A DNA stretch of 64,000 bases, taken from Boothiomyces macroporosus. Taxonomy: Eukaryota; Chytridiomycota; Chytridiomycetes; Rhizophydiales; Terramycetaceae. Both the position numbers and the translations under genes were made by a program. The stretch's first letter is position 1. The number at the start of each line of letters is the position of its first letter. The notes under the pieces were generated by a model. The model was not told where the DNA came from and made no database searches. It saw only the letters and a list, made by a program, of their open reading frames with translations. Shown piece by piece: positions 55,062 through 64,000 of this stretch. The DNA lies in assembly GCA_027604185.1 (NCBI GenBank), contig JADGKB010000051.1, positions 36,272 to 100,271 of the forward strand, given 5' to 3'.

Positions 55062-56585
55062 TTATCTTTCCCAGAACCTATCCACATCTACACCGTAGTC
55101 GACATACAGTTCTTGACCTTTTTCAATCCTTTTGATTGCATTGCAAATTATTTGGTTCACTACTATGCCTTCAACGAATTGTACATTGACGTGTCCTTTT
55201 TTTTCGTTAATGTAGTAGAACGGACAGTCCACTCCATCTTTCTCTGTGTACAGCTCACCTTCATCGTTTGTTGCGTCTAGTACTGTGTTTCGGTACCTAT
55301 GTGAGTAAACTGAGGCTAGGCCCTTTCCTTCTTTTAATGAATCAAATTCATCTTCAGTCATTGGAACTCCAAAGTAAAATCCCAGAAATGTTGACTTTGG
55401 AATAGTTCGTTTTGCAAACAGACCTTTGCCAGCATTGGGAATCAGGCTTTCTTTGATTTCAAATAAATCATCAAAACTAGTTGGGATAATGTATTCTTTT
55501 GCTTTTTTGAATACATTTGTATCGTCCATGTTGGGAACAAGCTCTTCTGGCGTTAAACATGCTGGATCTATAAATTCCGGTGTTAGACATGCTGGATCAA
55601 TGAATTCTGGGTTTAAAGTTGCTGGATCCATTAATTGATCTTGCACTGACAGAATATCATTTGTAAACACTGTGAATTCTGGTTCTTTTTGTAGATAATT
55701 GAAATCCTGTTCCAATGAAGCATTAAAATCCTTGAAAAGCCCTTTTTGAGGAGTCTATATTAGTAAATATTACCAGTGACAGGGAAGGCAATCCATCCAA
55801 CTCTAATCTATCCGATTCCTGCAAGATTTCTGGAAACAAGTCATCCAGAGGCCCAAGTTCATTATTATTCTTTTGCTTTTTAGGAGTATTCTTCTTTGGG
55901 GATTTTCTTCGTTTTTTTGGAGTCAATAATTCAGACTTTTTTATGTCTGGCACTTTCTGAGGGCTTTCGCTCCTCCTTTCCGGTTCTTTTTCTAGCTTTT
56001 GTTCGACTATTGGTTCCTCCTTATTTTCAGAATCCTGCAATAGCTGAAAAGTTTCAGCCTTCTCAATAGCTTTACGATCGCCAAAGAAATACGGCCAATC
56101 CAACGTAATCAGTTTCTGCGTCCATTCATTGTAATTTTTCAATGCTGATTCAAAATTCCCAGTTTCGAAGGCTAATTTAAAGTGCTGCTTTGTCTGTCCA
56201 GGAATGTCTATTCTAACAAAGTATTTATCTTATTAGCTACCAGTTACCTAGACATCAAATATCACTTACCATGATTGGTGGTTAAACGACCCGACACTGT
56301 GTTTGCTGGAGTATTCCCGTGAAATAAGGGAGGGAGATTCCGTTGCTTTGCCAATTCCTTGTCCAGTTTCAGCGTTTCCGGGATAATCTCTGCCCTCGAC
56401 AGCGGGCGATTTGCCTTCCTTAGCACTAGGAAAATCAAATAGCTTGTTAGTGATTTCTACCTTTGATTCCACCATCGTGGCTTATCCTTCTTCCTCGATT
56501 CTTTCGACAGAGCGACTTTCTTTTCCGGTTTCTTTTCCTCTTGCTTTGGTTTATCGATTTGTTTTTTTGCTCTCAGAGATCGCAT
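55062..56585 (-). CDS. HARE-HTH plus SET-domain protein (putative lysine methyltransferase)
   Basis: The 481-aa product has four exons (introns 55755-55773, 19 nt; 56229-56269, 41 nt; 56443-56460, 18 nt). After a Lys-rich start, residues about 40-115 resemble a HARE-HTH winged helix (FLVLRKANRPLSRAEII, TPANTVSGRL, KYFVRID). A basic linker follows, then a three-copy DPACLTPEFI-type repeat, then a SET domain (IPNAGKGLFAKRTIPKSTFL, NVQFVEGIVV, RIEKGQELYVDYG). SET domains methylate lysines of histones or other proteins; the NHS-type motif is replaced by INE. The reading is fixed by phase: only this splice set keeps one frame. HARE-HTH is known from ASXL and chromatin remodellers. Substrate unknown. 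Confidence 0.7.
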
Positions 56586-56708
56586 TTAACTTTCAGTGAA
56601 AAAAAGCGCCACCTCTCATTAGAGTCAAAATTACACGTTTGAATTGTCCTAGGGCTGGGTCTGGACTTGGGAAATTAAAAAAGCTGGATAAAGAAATTAA
56701 TATATTAG

Positions 56709-57354
56709 TTACAGTTCCATTTTACATAGTCTCCTGAATTCTGACAGTGACACTGATGACGAGCGATTTGTATCCCACAAATTAATCATCTGCGTGACAT
56801 TTTCCACCGACTGCGGATCACTGTGTTAATACAACGTACCCAATCTCTTCAAACATGGTCATCAAGTCATTGATCCCTATACTACCATCATTGTCCAAAT
56901 CACAAATTGAAAAGGCTTCATTTATATCCGCCTCAGTCTGTAGAAACTTTTTGTTTTTCCGGTACCTCACCATAATCTTTATAAATTCTTCTATAGAGAC
57001 ATCACCATTACCATCCTGATCTACCTCTTTTATCATCAACTTGGACTGTTCTGGTGTAATATCCATTCCTATTCCTTCCATTGCTGCCTGTAATTCACTC
57101 TCTGATATCGATCCATTTCCATCCAAATCAAATGCGCAAAAAGCCTCGATATAGTAATCGCATTCTTCTTTTGATAACCCAGGAAACATATCCACGTGGT
57201 TTAGTTTATCGCGAAGCTCTTTGACAGGATTCCGTTTCCTCACGTTAATTCCTCCAGTCTTATTATCCAACTTTTTCTTTTTGAATCCCAAATTAGTTCT
57301 AAATACCTTCAATAAACTCACTGAACGTGAATGAATGTCTGGGTTCTTGTTCAT
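56709..57354 (-). CDS. EF-hand calcium sensor (calmodulin/centrin-like)
   Basis: The 208-aa product has two exons (19-nt intron 56821-56839, which restores the last EF-hand). A basic 60-residue N-terminus precedes four EF-hands: loops DLDGNGSISESE, DQDGNGDVSIEE, DLDNDGSIGIND and DTNRSSSVSLSE. The first three have canonical calcium ligands; the fourth (Arg, Ser at positions 4 and 5) is probably weak. The N-terminal extension is longer than in calmodulin and recalls centrin-like or flagellar calcium proteins. Partner unknown. Confidence 0.85.
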
Positions 57355-57533
57355 TATCTATATTTGGTATTGGATGGTTTTCTGGATTAAAGCAAAGTAC
57401 CAAATATACTGAAATTCTTTGGTTGAGTTACAGATGCTGCTTCTGAATTTGCACCTAACGCGAATCTTATCGCAGCCCTACGTTTAGTATTAATTACATG
57501 TCTTCAACCAATGAATCTCTTCTTAGAGGCTAA

Positions 57534-57905
57534 TTAGTCTAATATTACTTCATATCCCCGCTCAAAGTCCTGTATGATGGATTTCTTTCTTCCTGGAGGC
57601 TGCAAACTCCATTGAGATAACCGTGCTGGTTCATCCAATAGAGGTAAGCTGAATCTACCCGGAGAATCTTCTTTTGTAACTGAATTTCTCCCGATTATAG
57701 ACTGCCTTCTACTAGTAACAGACTGCCTACTAATACTAATCCTTCCGCTGTCTGGACGTGAATTGTCTGAGCTTCCAGTATCAACTTGCCGCAAAGTCGA
57801 AGGTCGAAATGGTCTATGCTCATCCTCATGTATAGCTTCTAGTCCACTATCAGGCCGTTCCTTCTTTAACGCATGTGTAGATGATCGAGGCTTTGCCAAA
57901 GACAT
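57534..57905 (-). CDS. Short disordered Ser/Arg-rich protein, unknown
   Basis: The 123-aa intronless product starts MSLAKPRSSTHALKK at the ATG at 57905. The composition is Ser/Arg/Asp/Pro-rich with tandem basic-Ser motifs (SRQSVTSRRQSIIGRNSV) that look like kinase sites, and a more ordered end (FERGYEVIL). Its start is only 24 bp from the divergent CH-domain gene, so the two share their 5' region and may be co-expressed. Function unknown. Confidence 0.5.
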   Translation of the reverse strand: MSLAKPRSSTHALKKERPDSGLEAIHEDEHRPFRPSTLRQVDTGSSDNSRPDSGRISISRQSVTSRRQSIIGRNSVTKEDSPGRFSLPLLDEPARLSQWSLQPPGRKKSIIQDFERGYEVILD

Positions 57906-57929
57906 CAAAGTGACGTGTAAAATTTTCTA
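57906..57929. promoter_or_regulatory. 24-bp shared 5' space between two divergent genes
   Basis: Start codons at 57905 (-) and 57930 (+). It contains TGACGTG-like sequence (57911-57917) and no TATA box. Confidence 0.45.
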
Positions 57930-60503
57930 ATGTCTACTTCGCCGCCTAGAGAAATTATTAAATGGCTACAGAGCCTGGATTTATCTCTACCTATAAAGAA
58001 CTATAAAAGGCGCGTTAGGATTAATTCAGGGACTTTGCTAATGGATACGTTGTCGCGGAAATACTCTCTAAATACTACCCGGTTGATGTTCAGATGCATT
58101 CGTTTGATAGCGGTACTGCAATAGGCGCTAAAAAGAATAATTGGGGGATCTTGGAGCGAATATTTGCAGTATTACACGACTAACAAGAAATACAATATTC
58201 CTATCCCTAGGGACTTGTGTCTTGCAGTAACAAACTGTGACTCTAAAAGTATCAGTATACTATTGTCTATAATTTACGGGCATGTGAATAGCAAAATGTA
58301 TATTGTGTTAATATAGTCCACCGCCTGATGGAATCATGGCTACTAGCATAAACCTGGTACCAGTAAACGTTAGAAAAGAGTTTACACCGACTAGAAGTGT
58401 ATCCAAGCCGCAATGGGAAGAGAGAAATGATTTCACAGTATCAACAGACAGGATCACAATCCACTCTGACTTGAAGGAATATATCGCGCACGATCCGTTA
58501 TATATAAACCAAATGCCGATATCAAAGATCCCATTAACTGAAACAATCGATAGAGAAGATTCAGGAAAAGTAAGTTGCTTTAATAGAAGTTGATGTGTTT
58601 GAGATGTATATGTTCAATCTTTGGGATATCTGAACCACACATTTCGTTTTATCGCAACATGTATCAATCGAATATGGTTAGAGAAATGATTATTATGAGT
58701 GTTGAGAGAAAACCTGGTGCCTACAAGGAAGAACTTGTTGCTAAATTGATTACGGAAAAGGTGTAATTTTCTAATACAGGCACATGAGTTATCTTTGCAT
58801 TTGGCTTCAAACAGTTCAGGCGAATTTCAATTGATATTTGACACCCTACTACCATTGATTATACAATCAAACTCGAATACAATCATTTTCCAAGCTATTG
58901 GAAAGGTATTATGTTTCATCGGAGAAATCGGACAAAGATACCTTCCAATAGGAGAGGTTTATAAAAGAATATCGAGCTCGAGGGATTTTCAAGGAATGGT
59001 TAGACAAATTGGAGTAAAGAACGCGTCCAAAATTCCCTACCTGGCAAGCATACTCTTTTCGTATATCGGAAACAAACTGTCTGACTTGGATGCTGTAAAT
59101 ATCTTTCTAGAGCTCAAAGTAATGTATCCTAACTTAGAATATCATCTTGATGGATAAAGTCAATCCTGGAATGTCCCACAAATCACCTGGGAGTGAATAT
59201 ATCTTTTTCCTATCTGCATTTAACGCAATTGGAGACTTTAAAGCTCATTCCTCTACCAACCAGCTGACTGTATTTCACCTATCAGAGTGTCTAACAATCA
59301 TTAATTCGTATAAAGGATCAGATCAAAGGAGATCGCTGTTGGAAACAGATCAATCAAAAACAGCAGATAAATCAAGTCCAGCAAATTACCCTGCGTACGA
59401 AGTAACAGCTGTGTTGCATATCCTAGCTTCAATTATCAAAAACAATGTATCGTTGAAATTACGGGTTTTGTCCGATGTCATTTGCTCAGCATTACGGATA
59501 TTCTTCAAAATTGCCCTGCATCAATTGTGCCCAAATAGTATCAGGAAAGCATACGTCGCCGTTACACTGGCATTATTGGATCCAAGGTACGAGGCGTACC
59601 AGGATATTCAAGAGATGGGAATTATTAACGATTTGCTTGGGGTGTTGACTCTTGGACTAAAGCGATTTGAAGGAGAGTGTCTTCGAGATTGTATCTTTAA
59701 TTAACACAGTAATTTACCTGACTTCTCCTCATCTACACACTCATGAGTGTTTGAGCACATTAGTCGTTCGAGCTCTATTAGATTTGGACAAGTATTGGTT
59801 TGAGCAATTAATATCAGCCGTAAACTACAAAATCCGGATGTCTTGGGACGTCCCATTTCTATTTCAGTTTGAACAAAAACCGTTAATCCAATCTTGGCAC
59901 AGTTTTGGAATAATTATGGGTACATGGTGCTAAAACTAGGAGCTTTAAAAGCATCGCACGATCCCAAAGTATTGTTGGATTATCGAACGCTGCAGATTTT
60001 ATTGACAGTCATGTTGAATCAAATCGAGTTACCAAAGCTGGAGAATGATGAATTGATTGACGATATTAAATTCTTTGATCCAACCAAAAGAATTCCTATA
60101 CAAGCGCTGAACTATATCTTTAACGTATTCAGTGACCATGTAATTTCATGCTTTTCATCTATCGAACTATTCCAACCGGCATGGCAGCTGTTTATGACAT
60201 TTTTTGTGCTATGCGATCGTGCACTTGTTGCAAAAGTAAGTCTCGCTAATTTAGAAATTCCCAACACTGCTCGCAATCTTGATTCATGCACATACGTTAG
60301 ATCGAAGTAAATGCAAGCGAAAGCTACTATCGAGATTACGCAAGCTGGTTACGTATACAAGGAAAGAATACGACCAAGATAGAAATATTCCGTTCCACAA
60401 GATGGATACGCAAACGGTTGAAGCGTACCAATCCGAAGCAATAAGAATTCTGCGAGTGTTTAGAACAGATTTTCCGTTTATCGCGGCAAATAAACTCCAA
60501 TAA
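57930..60503 (+). CDS. SPATA4/SPEF-type CH-domain protein with long helical-repeat C-terminus
   Basis: The 799-aa product has ten exons, exactly a multiple of three. Residues 1-105 are a CH-like domain of the sperm/flagellar type (PREIIKWLQSLDLSLPIKNY, DFANGYVVAEILSKYYP, KKNNWGILERIFA). The remainder is helical-repeat, ARM-like (for example YLASILFSYIGNKLSDL, AVLHILASIIKNNVSLKLRV), probably a flagellar or microtubule scaffold. Introns are 58010-58029 (GC-AG), 58169-58187, 58297-58315, 58570-58589, 58761-58779, 59119-59137, 59644-59662, 59920-59939 and 60236-60254 (19-20 nt). If the 58297-58315 intron is not used, the CH part would end alone after about 15 more codons and a second gene could start at the ATG at 58336. 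Confidence 0.7.
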
Positions 60504-60544
60504 GCGTATTTTGAATGAAATTTATTTCTAAAAAGTGAAAATGC

Positions 60545-61570
60545 TCAACAGAACCATGGATAGGTCCACCAGCCATAGTATCCAGTGATATGGTCCAACA
60601 AGTTCAAGAGAATCAAGTCAGATCCGCAAGAGTTGCTTTCTCCAGCTGGCCCAGTGGTAGTACAATAGTTGGTGGTGGTTCCAAATCTTTTGATTTCATA
60701 GTTGTCAACATGGTGGGCAAAGTTGAAGAATGTTTGTGGTGGCAAGTGAGGAACGATATCTCCGGACTTGGCTACTCTAAAGATCTTTTGGGAATAAGGT
60801 AAGCTGTCGATATAGTTTGCAAAATCAATGTTTCCTACTCTTGGTTCACCAAAAGTGTAGATTGAGATTCTATCGCCATACTGTGGATTGTTTTGGTAAA
60901 AGTCCAAAGCTGCCAAGTTTACGACTGCACCACCCAATGAATGACCAGCAAAGACAATATGGTAATCACTATACTTGGCAGCCAAAGTTTCCAATCCTGA
61001 TTGTAAAGTTGGCTGTAGATCCATATAAGAGTTTTTGAATCCTTGGTGAATCTGTGCAGAAGCTGGGGCTTTAGTATTTGGGAAACCTCCAAAGTCAGTT
61101 GGGGTTTTCCAAAATTCAATATCTTGGATACATGATTGAATATTGGCAGTTCCTCTGACAGCAACGACAATGATCTTTTGGTCAGTATTGTAACCGACAA
61201 ATCCAGCAGCCCCGGATGCATAATTTTCATGAGAACCTACAATAACAGTGTTTGACAATGAGCCACCACAACGAACACCGCAATTCCAGGATTTAGAGTT
61301 GGTGGTACTAGGGCAGTAAGAAGAAACTGCAAGCTGCATCATCAATGCAAAGTTGCCAGCAGTAGCAGGATCTACTTGGCCAGCCCAATCGCGTTTAGCG
61401 AGAGAATTTGTATGGTGAACATAGAAATGATTGGATGGCTGCATCTGCTTTGAATATTCTTCATAAGTCATATTCGCGTTCAAGTTTTCGTTGGCAGGAG
61501 GCGATGGCCAAGAGTTGTCCACTATTTGTGGAGAAGCAAGAGCAAGTGCAGTAAGGAATAGAATAGACAT
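60545..61570 (-). CDS. Secreted class 3 lipase
   Basis: Extracellular triacylglycerol lipase-like esterase (alpha/beta hydrolase). The 341-aa intronless product has a signal peptide (MSILFLTALALASP), a propeptide ending in a Kex2-type site (LAKR|DWAG, about residue 60), the nucleophile elbow GHSLGG, and an EPRVGN motif with Asp (SGDIVPHLPP) and a downstream His in order for the catalytic triad. Cys residues suggest disulfides. The start at 61570 is chosen because a TATA box lies 35-37 nt upstream and it gives a clean signal peptide. Export and maturation suit an extracellular nutrient-scavenging enzyme. Confidence 0.93.
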   Translation of the reverse strand: MSILFLTALALASPQIVDNSWPSPPANENLNANMTYEEYSKQMQPSNHFYVHHTNSLAKRDWAGQVDPATAGNFALMMQLAVSSYCPSTTNSKSWNCGVRCGGSLSNTVIVGSHENYASGAAGFVGYNTDQKIIVVAVRGTANIQSCIQDIEFWKTPTDFGGFPNTKAPASAQIHQGFKNSYMDLQPTLQSGLETLAAKYSDYHIVFAGHSLGGAVVNLAALDFYQNNPQYGDRISIYTFGEPRVGNIDFANYIDSLPYSQKIFRVAKSGDIVPHLPPQTFFNFAHHVDNYEIKRFGTTTNYCTTTGPAGESNSCGSDLILLNLLDHITGYYGWWTYPWFC

Positions 61571-61596
61571 TTGATATAGCAAAAGTATATTGAGCC

Positions 61597-61607
61597 CTAT
61601 TTATATA
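61597..61607 (-). promoter_or_regulatory. TATA box of the lipase gene
   Basis: TATATAAATAG on the minus strand, 35-37 nt upstream of the ATG at 61570. Confidence 0.65.
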
Positions 61608-63117
61608 AAGATCTTAGCGCAACAAGTGTTCACCAGACCAAATCCAAATAATTTAATTTTTGAATATTCTGTACAGAGCCTCGGACAGAATAGACTTCAA
61701 ATCAGTTACATTAAATATTATGCATCTTGATTTTCTATACTTGAATTCAACTTGAATAATCGTTATATTTCATTCTGAAATTAGGCACACTTGTTGAGCA
61801 CAGACCATCCGCACGTCATTCCTGGTTACACAAACGCACGACCATATTTTTTCCCGCAAACATGTAACAATAAGGACAATAGTCGATAATACAAGCTCAG
61901 CTAGCAGTTTACAGACTCTTTTGTAACATTTTCTTTGTGGATTCAGCAGAAAGTCGAAAACACTTCCTGTCATCAATTTGATGTTGGAACATAACAAAAA
62001 GATTTCCCGCCCTATCTTTTCCCTTCCCATTTACAGATCCTTCCGAGGCAGCTGATCAAAAGGATCTGTTGCACTCTATCTCTACATATGAATGCTGAAA
62101 TCTATTCTTTGCCATTCATTCGTGTCGCTGGTTTCTAACCCAACAAACTGGAAGAAAAGTTGAGATGATCAAGGTGAAATCAATTTGAATTGTTCTTTAT
62201 AATCATTCTGTACAAGTGCATTATCGAATGAGCCTGCAGTAACCGACTTGGTTCTTTCGTTTGGGATGTATTGCACGCTTTCTGTATCCGTGTTCCTATA
62301 CGAACCCAGGTCATGTGGGTCTAGTAGTTCATCTCTCAAAATTTACAGGCACCAGATAGTTGCAGCATTAGATAGACCCTATCAATATTAACTGCCTAGT
62401 TGCAACAACAGAGGTTTGGTATATTTTCCGTCCTAAACAAAGTCCACCGACTGGTATCTTTACATAGCCAAACGGAAATTGTGAGTATTAGAAGCAGTGG
62501 CAAAGAAAATTATGCGGTAATTTAATTTCTGCTGCGGAGATTTAATGGTTTATCGGTAAGCTTCCATCTCGCATACTTTTATCCACGCGATCTGGAGGTG
62601 CACATTATATTATCCACTTGCAGTCTTCTATATCCACAACTATACTTTCAATAATTGTTCTTGCTATCATGTACTCCTTTCGGTAGTGTGCACAAGGAAT
62701 GGCACCAGTGTTTAAATTATTGGTTTTAGAACAATAGTACAAGAATTCAGGTGAGTAAAGCTAGAGTTACAAGCAGTAAGGATATTCATGAAACTGCCTT
62801 TCAAATATTGACAGGTGTGACATCAAGTAATTGGTTCCTAAAGTGCTTTTAAACTTGTCGTTTATCCATGAGAGCGATATAGACATAATCTACTACCGAA
62901 TGAAGATGCTTGAACCTGAAAAACTACAGCTAGCTTACTGAACTCCCTCATTTGGTTGCTAATTCTATAGGAGCCACCTCACACTTTACTCAAATCCTTG
63001 GGTAGTAATATAGCACTTTACTAACACATTATAGACTACCGCAGTCGCACTTCCAACTAATTGGTAGCTTTAAACAGGTGGCTGGTCCACCAAAATATTG
63101 GAGTGGCGTGGTTGTAG
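61608..63117. other. Largest intergenic region, no gene seen
   Basis: About 1.5 kb between two divergent genes for secreted proteins. A minus-strand 86-codon frame (61770-62030) has no domain or promoter. No tRNA, repeat or spliced gene was recognised. The length, against 20-60 bp elsewhere, suggests a large regulatory region for the secreted genes (inference). Confidence 0.45.
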
Positions 63118-63125
63118 TATAAAAT
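63118..63125 (+). promoter_or_regulatory. TATA box of the Cys-rich secreted protein gene
   Basis: TATAAAAT, 32 nt upstream of the ATG at 63150. Confidence 0.65.
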
Positions 63126-63149
63126 CACCAAAATAATTGGTAATCGGAA

Positions 63150-63980
63150 ATGCAAACCATCTTCATTCTTGCTGCAGCTCAAGCTGTCTTTGCCGAAGCC
63201 CGCTACCGATACTCGAAACACCACAGCTCCAACGGCCGCTTCTCCAAGCAATTCGCGATTGCTGTTGGACAGTCTTGCACCTATGGCCCAGATATATCCG
63301 CTTGCACTGGAAACTACTTTTTGACCTGCGATCCCACCTCGCAGCGATGGTAATTTGTGCTTTACGGTAGGACTGTTCAAAACACCTGTGCAAACCTGTG
63401 CTCGATCGATGTCGGTCCTTACAACTGCAACAACAACTCTGGCGGCAACGCCCCTGTCCCGCCTGTTAATCCAAACAGCGGGATTGTTGCTGGGCAGACT
63501 TGCAGCAGCCAGAACGGAGATGTCTCGGCTTGCAATGGACACAACTTTTTGACTTGCGATAAGCCTAGCCAGCGATGGGTTGTGCAAAACACTTGCAACC
63601 CAAGCACTTGCGATCAGGTAGTTAATCCGCACGACTGTACAAACTACAACCAAGGAGGAAACCAAGGAGGAAACCAAAACCCACCAAACAATCCTCCTCC
63701 AAACAACCCACCAAACAACCCACCACCAAACAACCCACCAAACAACCCTCCTCCAGTCCAAGGTTTGCCAGTTTCGGGTGGGCCATGTAACCCACAAAAA
63801 GGCGATATCTCGGCATGCAATGGAAACCAATTCCTAATGTGCAACAATGGTGCTTGGTATGTGCAAAATGTCTGCCCAAACGCATGTTCTAGCTCAATGC
63901 CAGCTTTCTACTGTTCCGCCTACTCTTCTTCAAAATTCAACAGCAACTTTGAAAGCAACTACTATGATGACGACTATTAA
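63150..63980 (+). CDS. Secreted Cys-rich repeat protein with Pro/Asn linker
   Basis: The 269-aa product has two exons (21-nt intron 63350-63370). A signal peptide (MQTIFILAAAQAVFA) is followed by three copies of a module: GQSCTYGPDISACTGNYFLTC, GQTCSSQNGDVSACNGHNF and GGPCNPQKGDISACNGNQF in order, each followed by a W.VQN.C unit and a closing Cys. A linker of PPNN/PPPNN repeats separates modules two and three. The layout resembles a wall- or carbohydrate-binding secreted protein, but no named family is recognised. The intron splits module one between SQRW and TVQN, so only splicing completes it. The tail is acidic (YYDDDY). Confidence 0.82.
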
Positions 63981-64000
63981 CTTTTTTAAATATATCCCAT

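Noticed and set aside
61770..62030. 86-codon minus-strand frame in the large spacer
   Set aside because: No domain, no TATA at the usual distance, and no splice continuation.

Overview
The window is from a compact, AT-rich, intron-rich eukaryotic nuclear genome read with the standard code (TAA, TAG and TGA all end genes). A chitin synthase carrying an N-terminal myosin-like region, an HDEL-tailed BiP, a class II fructose-bisphosphate aldolase and a protein with a fungal-type transcription-factor region point to Fungi in the broad sense. SPAG17/PF6 (axonemal central pair), a SPATA4-type CH-domain protein and an XRRA1-like LRR protein point to a motile flagellum. The best fit is an early-diverging zoosporic fungus or close relative (chytrid, blastoclad, Rozella or aphelid grade); species is not claimed.

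The dominant feature is intron size. Reconstructing genes by hand gives about 92 spliceosomal introns, and about 85 of them are 18-23 nt long (GTA...CTAAT/CTAAC...TAG, CAG or AAG). A few are 27-44 nt. Almost every broken reading frame in the window is repaired by one of these introns, and the reconstructed CDSs come out as exact multiples of three. Gene spacing is very tight: 21-25 bp between divergent start codons, 17 bp between convergent stops, TATA boxes 29-39 nt upstream of ATG, and AATAAA overlapping some stop codons.

Layout. 1-10 kb: SPAG17 3' part, aldolase (-), HBS1 ribosome-rescue GTPase, TIM13 (-), mitochondrial uL14 (-), NUDC. 10.5-20 kb: BiP, XRRA1-like LRR protein, SANT-like nuclear protein, gamma-tubulin complex GCP3. 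20-34 kb: long coiled-coil protein (-), TBC-domain Rab-GAP (-), HEAT protein with a BRAT1-like Cys tail, small helical protein (-), 7-TM receptor-like protein (-), a CTC1-like OB-fold protein (-) with a decayed duplicate of its 3' end, HMG-box protein (-). 34-45 kb: 32-bp minisatellite, AP-3 delta, small coiled-coil gene, zinc-less MDR reductase (-), two short tandem HMG-box paralogues, a head-to-head pair of paralogous single-pass membrane proteins, a Pellino-like RING protein. 45-64 kb: unknown genes, chitin synthase (-), fungal-type transcription-factor domain protein, HARE-HTH/SET protein (-), EF-hand protein (-), disordered protein (-), CH-domain plus helical-repeat protein, secreted lipase (-), secreted Cys-rich repeat protein.

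No tRNA, rRNA, transposon or CRISPR was recognised. The genes are not operonic. Functional threads are flagellum/microtubules (SPAG17, CH protein, GCP3, NUDC, perhaps XRRA1), trafficking (AP-3 delta, TBC) and cell wall/secretion (chitin synthase, BiP, lipase, Cys-rich protein). The most unusual items are the intron architecture, the Pellino-like, BRAT1-like and CTC1-like genes, and the HARE-HTH/SET fusion.
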